Source: Deltaproteobacteria bacterium UBA5799 (GTDB lineage Bacteria > Desulfobacterota > GWC2-55-46). Taken from it: a stretch of 11,558 bases of DNA. How positions within the stretch are numbered: position 1 is the first letter of the stretch; each line of letters starts with the position of its first letter. Where the stretch lies: assembly GCA_002418185.1 (NCBI GenBank), contig DIDN01000008.1:1-11558 (forward strand), read 5' to 3'. The position numbers and the translations under genes are program-made. The notes beneath the pieces were generated by a model. It saw only the letters and a program-made list of their open reading frames with translations. It searched no databases and had not been told where the DNA came from. Shown one piece after another: positions 6,067 to 11,558 of this stretch.

Positions 6067-7527
6067 TCAGCGGGCCGCGTTCTTCCGAGAGCCGCGCAGG
6101 AGGTGCCTTGCGAAAGTCCTGGCCGACTTGAGCGTCTTTACAAGCTCGCCGCGGTCCCTCAAGCCCTGCCTGAGCTTGTAGGCGATGTATCCGGGGTCGA
6201 GGTAGTAGCTCTTCCGGGCATGGTCGCAGAACCCTACAAGGTCCTCCGCGCTCAGTTCCGGCGTGCTTACAACGCAGTCGTGGAGCCCCTCTTCCGTAAG
6301 CCAGCGCCTGAAGTCCCTCGTCTTCAGGAAACCGTTCTCGTCGGCCCACTCGTAGGCCTCGGTCCCCGGGTATACCATCAGCGGAAAGAACTGGCAGGTG
6401 TCGGCGCGCATCTCCTTTGCGAACGCGAGCGATTTTTCAAGGGTCTCTCTCGTCTCACCCATGTTCCCCGCCATGAAGCAGGCGTGCACCATTATCCCGG
6501 CCCTCTTCGCGTCCCGTACGAACCGCCGCATCTGCTCGACCGTTATCCCTTTTTTCACGTTCCGCAGCACCCTGTCGTCCGCGCTCTCGAAACCCGCCAC
6601 TATCAGCCTGCACCCGGCCTTTTTCATGAGGCGCATGGTCTCGTAGTCGAGGTTGGGGCGGCACTCTGCAGTCCACGGCAGCCTTACTCCCCTCCTTATC
6701 ATAAGCTCGGAGAACTCGGCCGTGTGCCTCCGGTCGGCAGTGAAGGTGTCGTCGTCTATGAGCACCTCCCGCGCCTGCGGGAGCTCCTTTTCTATGTACT
6801 CGAACTCGGCCACTATGCTCTCGGGGCTCCGCTGGCGCTGCCTCCTCCCGAAGGCCTGCTGCGGGTAGACGCAGTAGGTGCACCTGGCGTTGCAGCCCCT
6901 GCTCGTGAATATCGAGACTACCGGGTAGCGGCAATGCGCGTAAAAATAGTCCTCTATCCTCAGGTGGCTTTTATACACCCTCGAAACGAAGGGGAGCCTG
7001 TCGAGGTCGTCCATGAAGGTCCTGTCCGGGTTCGACCTTGTCGAGCCCCCCTCCCTCAGGGTCAGGCCCGCGACCCCGGAGACGTCACCCCCGTCAATGC
7101 CCTTTAAGAGTTCCACGAGCGTGCGGTCGTACTCGCGGCGGGCCACTGCGTCTATCCTCGGATCGAGCGCCAGCGTCTCCTCCGGAAGCGCGGAGGCGTG
7201 CGTGCCGGTAAGGACCGTGAACGCGCCGCCCGTCCTTTCCTTCAGTTCAGCCGCCACCTCGACGTCGTTATAGACGCTCGGGGTCGAGGTATGGACAACG
7301 GCCAAGTCCGGCCTGAAGTCCGCAGCGGCCCGGTAGCAGTCCTCCCTGCCGAGCCCCCTGGCCGGCGCGTCGACGAGCATGACCTCGTGCCCCTCTTTTT
7401 CCAGGAGCCCTGCCGCATAGGCGTGCCATATCGGATAGTAGATGGTCCCGCTCCTGGTGACCGCAGGGCTCCGCGAAAAACGCGAAAACCTCGGGAGAAA
7501 CGGAGGGTTCAGGAGGAGCGCCTTCAT
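6067..7527 (-). CDS. B12-binding domain radical SAM protein (second of a pair)
   Basis: A 486-residue cobalamin-dependent radical SAM enzyme of the large class that includes class B methyltransferases. Residues about 1-160 form the B12-binding domain (start KALLLNPPF, then HTSTPSVYNDVEVAAEL and LTGTHASALPEET). They lack the DxHxxG histidine ligand, as expected for a base-off cobalamin in this class. The 4Fe-4S/SAM motif is CNARCTYC with Cys212, 216 and 219. IDDDTFT (257-263) and GFESADDRVL (312-321) match later radical SAM strands, though the usual GxESG pattern reads GFESA. A 100-residue C-terminal extension follows, rich in basic residues. The ATG at 7527 overlaps the upstream gene's stop as ATGA, with GGGAGG 7 nt before it. 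C-methylation of a sugar or lipid in the glycan pathway is a reasonable guess, but other radical chemistry (for example BchE- or HpnJ-type) cannot be excluded. Confidence 0.94.
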   Translation of the reverse strand: MKALLLNPPFLPRFSRFSRSPAVTRSGTIYYPIWHAYAAGLLEKEGHEVMLVDAPARGLGREDCYRAAADFRPDLAVVHTSTPSVYNDVEVAAELKERTGGAFTVLTGTHASALPEETLALDPRIDAVARREYDRTLVELLKGIDGGDVSGVAGLTLREGGSTRSNPDRTFMDDLDRLPFVSRVYKSHLRIEDYFYAHCRYPVVSIFTSRGCNARCTYCVYPQQAFGRRQRQRSPESIVAEFEYIEKELPQAREVLIDDDTFTADRRHTAEFSELMIRRGVRLPWTAECRPNLDYETMRLMKKAGCRLIVAGFESADDRVLRNVKKGITVEQMRRFVRDAKRAGIMVHACFMAGNMGETRETLEKSLAFAKEMRADTCQFFPLMVYPGTEAYEWADENGFLKTRDFRRWLTEEGLHDCVVSTPELSAEDLVGFCDHARKSYYLDPGYIAYKLRQGLRDRGELVKTLKSARTFARHLLRGSRKNAAR

Positions 7528-8996
7528 GTCCTTGCCTCCCCTGTGCCTGCCCCCGGCCCGGTCCCGGCGCTTCTGTAGCGCACCCTGTCAGAGACCCTTC
7601 TTACAAGGTTGTTGTTGAAAAAGAGCTTCTGGAAGAAGACGGTCGAGGCGAGCCAGCCCATTGGGCGCTTGAGCCTCCCGTATCTGGAAAAGACGCGCTC
7701 GACACCCTTCCTCTGTATCTCGAGGGTCGCTTCTCGGAGCCTCCTCGCCAGGTATTCCCTTTCGTCCGCTCCGAGCTCCTTCGTCGTAAAAAAGGGTTTT
7801 CCGGTATCTTTCGAAAACCGGAGGTTCTTGTCCATGCTGTCAAGAAGTTCCATCGGCTCTGCTGTCCATGCCCGGTTCTCCTCGACCCAGTCCCAGAGCT
7901 GCGTGCCCGGAAAGGGGATGAGGTTATAGAAGTCCGCCTTGAGGACCGGGTATTTTTTGGCCATCTTTATAGAGTCCTCTATGTCGCTCATGGTCTCGCC
8001 CGGCGCGCCGTAGACGAAAAAGAGCGAGACCTCGAAGCCGAGCTCGCACGAGAGCCTTATGGCGTTCTCAATCTCGGCCATGGTCTCGCCCTTTTTAAGC
8101 GCCGCGAGGACCTTGTCATTGCCGGCCTCCACCCCTATGCCGAAGCTCCTGAAGCCGACCTCCTTCATCCTGAGGAGCATCTCCCGGTTCAGGCGGTCGG
8201 CCCTGAGCCCGTTTGACGCCCTGAGCACCAAGCCATTGAGGCTTCGTCTTTCGATCTCGTCGCAGAGCGAGAATACCCTCTCGGGGTAGAAGGTCAGGTT
8301 ATCGTCGAGGAAGTTGAATATCCTTTTCCCCCTCGAATGCCAGTACTCGAGCTCGTCCCCTATCTTCTCGATCGAACGGACCCTCACCTTCCTACCGAGG
8401 GTCAGGCCCACCGAGCAGAAAGTGCAGGGATACGGGCACCCCCTGGAGGTGATCACCCCTATTTCGTTCGCGTACTTCTTCAATTCGAATTTCCCGTAGC
8501 GCGGCCAGTTTATCGAATCCAGGTCGTCGGGCCTCGACAAAGGGGCCCCGCATACGGCTGTACCGCCTTCCCTGTACACGAGACCGGGAATGCGGCTGTA
8601 ATCCTCGCCCTTGCAGAACCGCACGAACGAGTCTTCAGCCTCTCCCGTGAAGGCGAGGTCTATGTGGCGGCACTCGTCGAGTGTCTTCTTTCCCATGATC
8701 GTCACGTGGGGGCCGCCGGCTGCCGTCGTGACCCGTGGATATCTCTCCTTGACCGCCTTGAGGAGGCCGAAGAACTTCCTGTGGCCCACGGTGTAGACGG
8801 TCACGCCCACAGAGGAGTATCCGCCCCGCCCTATCATGTCGAGGACTCTTTTTTCCGAATATCCTAGCTTCATATCGACCACGTCGTAATCAATCCCCGC
8901 GTCCTCAAGGGCCTGGGCGAGATAGCCGGTGCCAAGGGGCGGCCTGCTCGAACCGAGTTCGTCGGAGTAGACATTATAGATAAGGAGAACCCTCAT
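7524..8996 (-). CDS. B12-binding domain radical SAM protein (first of a pair)
   Basis: A 490-residue enzyme with an N-terminal cobalamin-binding domain (MRVLLIYNVY, PPLGTGYLAQALEDAGID, GGPHVTIMG at 94-102, then the HIDLAFTGEAEDSF signature at 111-124). The radical SAM core carries the cluster motif CPYPCTFC with Cys187, 191 and 194. FLDDNLTF and GVEAGNDKVLAALKKGET are typical of the B12-binding radical SAM superfamily and contain residues that contact SAM. GAPGETMSDIEDSI and FPGTQLWDWVEEN further along are also typical. It is related to its downstream neighbour in architecture but the two differ throughout, so they are not a recent duplication. Its ATG overlaps the ancestral stop of the upstream methyltransferase (GTATGA), with GAGGGGG about 8 nt upstream. 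The substrate is unknown; position in the operon points to a glycan or glycolipid. Confidence 0.94.
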   Translation of the reverse strand: MRVLLIYNVYSDELGSSRPPLGTGYLAQALEDAGIDYDVVDMKLGYSEKRVLDMIGRGGYSSVGVTVYTVGHRKFFGLLKAVKERYPRVTTAAGGPHVTIMGKKTLDECRHIDLAFTGEAEDSFVRFCKGEDYSRIPGLVYREGGTAVCGAPLSRPDDLDSINWPRYGKFELKKYANEIGVITSRGCPYPCTFCSVGLTLGRKVRVRSIEKIGDELEYWHSRGKRIFNFLDDNLTFYPERVFSLCDEIERRSLNGLVLRASNGLRADRLNREMLLRMKEVGFRSFGIGVEAGNDKVLAALKKGETMAEIENAIRLSCELGFEVSLFFVYGAPGETMSDIEDSIKMAKKYPVLKADFYNLIPFPGTQLWDWVEENRAWTAEPMELLDSMDKNLRFSKDTGKPFFTTKELGADEREYLARRLREATLEIQRKGVERVFSRYGRLKRPMGWLASTVFFQKLFFNNNLVRRVSDRVRYRSAGTGPGAGTGEART

Positions 8997-9637
8997 ACAC
9001 GAACCCCCTCGCTTTTCTCGCCTCGGCTAATAGCATCCCCCCGAAGGGCAGGGGCCGAGGCGATCTCGTTCATCCCGCCCATCCGCCTCCCGAGCGACGG
9101 AAAAAAATAGCTCCTTGCGCGCACCTCTGAAAACCCGGTTTTCTCAAGGAGCATCGACATCGAAAACGCGTCAAAAAAGTGCCTGTGGTCCTTTTCGACG
9201 ACCCCGACTTATCTGCCGCCTTTCACAAATCGGCTGAGGGCCATGCGGTTCGGGGTCGAAAGCAGCAATATTCCTCCGGGCGCGAGTATCTTCTTTACGC
9301 TCTCCAGGAACCCGTACGCGTTATCCACGTGCTCTATCACCTCCCACATGGTCGCGATATGGTAACTCCCCTCGGGCACGCTCCCGGTCCCAAGCCGGAG
9401 GTCCTGGATGAAGAGCCTGCCGCGCCTTTTTGCGGCCTCCGCAGAGAGCCACGGCGTGGGCGCGTCTATGCCGTCAGCCTCCACTCCCGCCATGCTCGTT
9501 GAGGCGGCTTCCATGAACGCGCCGTCCGCGCAGCCGATATCGGCCAGCCTGATGCTCCCCTTTCCGGGAAAGAGCCTTCCGCGCACCTCGTTCGTGCGCC
9601 TGGCAAGGAAGAGGAGCCTCGGGTCAACTGCCACCAT
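8993..9637 (-). pseudogene. Class I SAM-dependent methyltransferase interrupted by an in-frame TAA
   Basis: The reading frame runs from ATG 9637 to TGA 8995-8993 (214 codon positions) but is broken by one TAA at 9211-9209 (codon 143). The first 142 residues hold the SAM-binding motif LADIGCADGAF (31-41), MWEVIEHVDN (97-106) and LAPGGILLLSTPN (118-130), typical of the methyltransferase 11/23-type fold. After the TAA the same frame continues for 71 codons with plausible C-terminal sequence (VGVVEKDHRHFFDAFSMSML, then LLEKTGF) and ends by overlapping the next gene's ATG as ATGA. A single substitution from TAC or TAT (Tyr) would explain the stop. The product is either a truncated 142-residue protein (9209-9637), a dead gene, or a full-length enzyme if the base is an error. 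The frame overlaps the GT9 gene by 14 bp. GGGAGG sits only 2 nt before ATG, so the next codon, GTG at 9634, may be the true start. Confidence 0.8.
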
Positions 9638-10784
9638 GACCTCCCTTGCCGAGTAACATCGCCGCCTCCCTGAAGACCTCTCCGGGCGTTATGTCAAGGA
9701 CGCACTCGCCAGCCCCGCCGTCGTTCCGGATGCACGAGAACTGCCAGCAGGGCGAGCAGAAAGGGGCCTTGTAGACAACCCGTGCGCCACCCCTTCCGCG
9801 CGGCCCGAATACCGACGGCGACTGCGGGCCCATCATGGCCACCACGGGCACTCCCGAGGAGGCCGCGATGTGCATGGGGCCGCTGTCGAAACCGATAAAG
9901 AGCGCGCCCCCGGAGAGGACTCTCTTAAGCTCTTCAAGCCCCACCCTGCCCGAGAGGTCCTTTATGCGTCCGGCGTAAGGCAGAAGGGTCCTGTCCTTCA
10001 GCACGGCCTCGGCATCACCGCGGTCGGCTTTCGAGCCCAGCAGGCATATCTTCAGGGCCCTGTCAGAGCCGAGGAGCATGCCGCAGAGGGAGGCGAACCT
10101 CTCCCTTGGCCACCTCCTGAGGGCATTCCCCGAGCCTATATGGATAAACACCCTTTTCCGGAAGGGCCGCACGGCCCCGGGCCGCTCCTCGACAGGCATC
10201 CGGGCGCCGGGGAAGTGCTCCTCAAGTAGGCTTTCCATGCAGTCCGTGAAATGCGGATATGCGTTTGCCGGCGGCCTTCTTGATATGAAAGAGGCCCAGG
10301 CGCGGCGTAGCGGCATCGGGTACTTGGCTACGCTCGCGAACCGGACCCGCTTGCGTATGAGCCAGAGGAGCACCTTCAAGTCGCCCCTCAGCCATACGGC
10401 GCAATCGAACCCGCGCTCCCCGAGCGATGCCGAAGGGAAGCCCGAGGGTTTTCCCCGCGTGTATTTCCTCGACCCGTACAGGACCACCTCGTCTGCCGCG
10501 CCGCCCTCCTTGCAAAGCCCGTAATTCACCGGGTCTATGAGGGCGGTTATCCGCACGCTTTTCCCCGGATAGCCCTTCAGCGCCTTCAGGAACGGCTCGC
10601 TCAGAACGTAGTCCCCTATCTGGCCGAGCTGGATGAAAAGGACCTTCGCCTCCGGTCCGTCGAGCCTTACCGGAAAGGCTTTTTCATGGAGGGCGTGCGC
10701 CCCGGCCTGGAGCGCGGACGCGCCTGAAAGAAGGAGCGTCCTTGCGAAAAAGCCGGGCTTCTGGAATATATGCCTGACGCTCAT
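9624..10784 (-). CDS. Family 9 glycosyltransferase (ADP-heptose:LPS heptosyltransferase family)
   Basis: A 386-residue GT-B enzyme of the heptosyltransferase family, which adds heptose or related sugars to lipopolysaccharide core or surface glycan at the inner face of the cytoplasmic membrane. The N-terminal signature KVLFIQLGQIGDYVLSEPFL (47-66) carries the conserved GD. HIGSGNALRRWPRERFASL (215-233) and FIGFDSGPMHIAASSGVPVV (296-315), followed by MMGPQSPSVFGP, are the donor-binding C-terminal signatures. A late cysteine group (Cys343, 346, 351 and 361) follows, also seen in some other members of this family. The ATG at 10784 overlaps the preceding stop as ATGA with GAAGGGA about 6 nt upstream; longer in-frame starts run back into the previous gene. 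The donor may be heptose, but family membership alone does not prove it. Confidence 0.94.
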   Translation of the reverse strand: MSVRHIFQKPGFFARTLLLSGASALQAGAHALHEKAFPVRLDGPEAKVLFIQLGQIGDYVLSEPFLKALKGYPGKSVRITALIDPVNYGLCKEGGAADEVVLYGSRKYTRGKPSGFPSASLGERGFDCAVWLRGDLKVLLWLIRKRVRFASVAKYPMPLRRAWASFISRRPPANAYPHFTDCMESLLEEHFPGARMPVEERPGAVRPFRKRVFIHIGSGNALRRWPRERFASLCGMLLGSDRALKICLLGSKADRGDAEAVLKDRTLLPYAGRIKDLSGRVGLEELKRVLSGGALFIGFDSGPMHIAASSGVPVVAMMGPQSPSVFGPRGRGGARVVYKAPFCSPCWQFSCIRNDGGAGECVLDITPGEVFREAAMLLGKGGHGGS

Positions 10785-11407
10785 ACGTATCCCTTCACTG
10801 CGTAGACGAGGAGCTTCACATACTCTGCCAAGACGGCCGCTGCGAGCCCCTCGTCCCTCCACCATCCGGCAAGCCCCTCGTTGAAACCCCTTGCAGGCGA
10901 GAAGCTCACCTTGACGCCGCTGCCCCGAAAAGCCTTCCTGAATACCAGGGCGACCCTCCTCATGTGGTAAGGGGAGCTCACGACCACTATGGACCCCATG
11001 CCTTCCCCTTCGATGAAAACCCGGACTGCCGCGGCCTCGTCGTAAGTGCTCGCGCCCTGCGCTACGACCTCTATCGAATCTTCCGGCACTCCGTTCTCAA
11101 CGAGCCAGCCCCTTGATACGGAAGCGAGCGAGCCCCCCGCCGTGTAAAAAATAAGCCCGGCCTCAAGCCCCCCTCCTGTGACGATTATCTTCCCCGCCTT
11201 GCCTGCCTTGTAGAGCCTCCGGCAGTGCTCGACCCTTTCGACCTCCGCCCCGGAGAGGCAGACGACCGCATCGGCCCGGGACCCGTCGCGGGTATCGACG
11301 TAAAGGAGCCTTGCGGGCGAATCGAGGACCCTGTCCGGGTTGAGCGCGGTATGTATGAGTACGGCAGCGGCCAGGGCCAATAAGAGCGACGCGAGCCCAC
11401 TCCTCAT
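10781..11407 (-). CDS. YdcF/SanA-like DUF218 family membrane-associated protein
   Basis: A 208-residue protein with an uncleaved-looking N-terminal membrane anchor (about 4-22) and a single DUF218 domain, presumably on the periplasmic side. Recognisable family elements are DAVVCLSG (46-53), IIVTGGG (74-80), the GASTYDEA stretch (118-125, the usual E/ST..EA helix start) and VVVSSPYHMRRV (141-152) with the conserved His148. The family includes SanA, YdcF and ElyC, linked in E. coli to envelope integrity and to undecaprenyl-phosphate lipid-carrier metabolism; the biochemical activity is not established. Its place in a glycan operon agrees with a role around lipid-linked intermediates, which is inference. 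GGAGGGAGGTGA directly precedes the ATG at 11407, a very strong ribosome site that also contains the end of the upstream gene (ATGA overlap). Confidence 0.9.
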   Translation of the reverse strand: MRSGLASLLLALAAAVLIHTALNPDRVLDSPARLLYVDTRDGSRADAVVCLSGAEVERVEHCRRLYKAGKAGKIIVTGGGLEAGLIFYTAGGSLASVSRGWLVENGVPEDSIEVVAQGASTYDEAAAVRVFIEGEGMGSIVVVSSPYHMRRVALVFRKAFRGSGVKVSFSPARGFNEGLAGWWRDEGLAAAVLAEYVKLLVYAVKGYV

Positions 11408-11556
11408 TCACCTCCCTCCAGGCGTTTGCGGCCGAACACCCTCCCGCCCGCGACGTACATCGCCGCGAGGAAGCCAAGGGAGCCCACATAGAGGTAGTCT
11501 GGCGAGGTGTTTATGGCGGCCACGCTCGTTATGAGGGCGCCGCCGACCCCGAACTT
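11404..11556 (-). CDS. C-terminal end of a membrane protein (partial; possible O-antigen ligase/polymerase)
   Basis: Fifty in-frame codons run from the window edge to a TGA at 11406-11404 that overlaps the next gene's ATG (ATGA). The segment has two hydrophobic stretches (GVGGALITSVAAI and YLYVGSLGFLAAMYVAGG) and a short basic-acidic tail (GRKRLEGGE). The overlap geometry, matching the other junctions in the operon, and the GC-ended codons make it very likely a real gene. Multi-spanning O-antigen ligase or Wzy proteins often end this way, and such a gene would be expected here, but 50 residues are too few to assign a family. The start lies outside the window. Confidence 0.6.
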   Translation of the reverse strand, partial: KFGVGGALITSVAAINTSPDYLYVGSLGFLAAMYVAGGRVFGRKRLEGGE

Positions 11557-11558
11557 CC

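Noticed and set aside
6030..6077. Ten-base direct repeat CAGCGGGCCG at 6030-6039 and 6068-6077 flanking the stop of the second radical SAM gene.
   Set aside because: Too short and GC-rich to be significant; no element-like structure lies between the copies.
1..11558. Search for tRNA genes, CRISPR arrays, insertion sequences and an exosortase/PEP-CTERM system.
   Set aside because: No cloverleaf-like sequence, regularly spaced repeats, transposase motifs, exosortase-like protein or PEP-CTERM tail was seen.

Overview
The window is a GC-rich bacterial segment in which every recognisable gene lies on the minus strand, so transcription runs from position 11558 toward 1. Heavy use of GC-ending codons together with AGG and ATA, the Wzz/WecA/GT9 surface-glycan genes and two cobalamin-dependent radical SAM proteins suggest a diderm such as a Desulfobacterota ('deltaproteobacterial') or related lineage. 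The lineage is inference from style and content only.

Layout in order of transcription. The 3' end of a membrane protein (11404-11556) is followed by a YdcF/SanA-like DUF218 protein (10781-11407) and a GT9 heptosyltransferase-family glycosyltransferase (9624-10784). Next comes a class I SAM methyltransferase interrupted by one in-frame TAA (8993-9637), then two B12-binding radical SAM proteins (7524-8996 and 6067-7527). After these come a membrane GT2 glycosyltransferase (4820-5995), a WecA/WbpL-type polyprenyl-phosphate sugar-1-phosphate transferase (3822-4820), a CapD/WbpM-type UDP-GlcNAc 4,6-dehydratase (1885-3825) and a Wzz chain-length regulator (1027 bases before the FKBP promoter region; 1011-1883). 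Neighbouring genes overlap or abut by a few bases (ATGA, GTGA, TGATG junctions), apart from a 71-bp gap before the GT2 gene. This is one long polycistronic surface-polysaccharide (O-antigen-like) operon. A possible 50-codon cysteine-rich ORF (862-1014) is coupled to the Wzz stop by a TTGA overlap.

How the genes would work together: the dehydratase makes a 4-keto-6-deoxy UDP-HexNAc precursor, and the WecA/WbpL enzyme loads the first sugar phosphate on undecaprenyl phosphate. GT2 and GT9 extend the unit, Wzz sets chain length, and the methyltransferase and two radical SAM enzymes probably decorate the glycan or its lipid carrier. Flippase and polymerase are not seen and probably lie upstream; the partial membrane protein could be one of them or a ligase.

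A roughly 500-bp intergenic region (508-1010) separates the operon from a SlyD-like FKBP prolyl isomerase (73-507). It holds the possible cysteine-rich ORF, a weak operon terminator, a good sigma70-type promoter and a leader with two hairpins, the second looking like an intrinsic terminator 30 nt before the FKBP start. No RNA gene, transposon or CRISPR array was seen. The main points to follow are the nonsense-interrupted methyltransferase, the paired B12 radical SAM genes in a glycan operon, the small cysteine-rich ORF and the possible attenuator before the FKBP gene.
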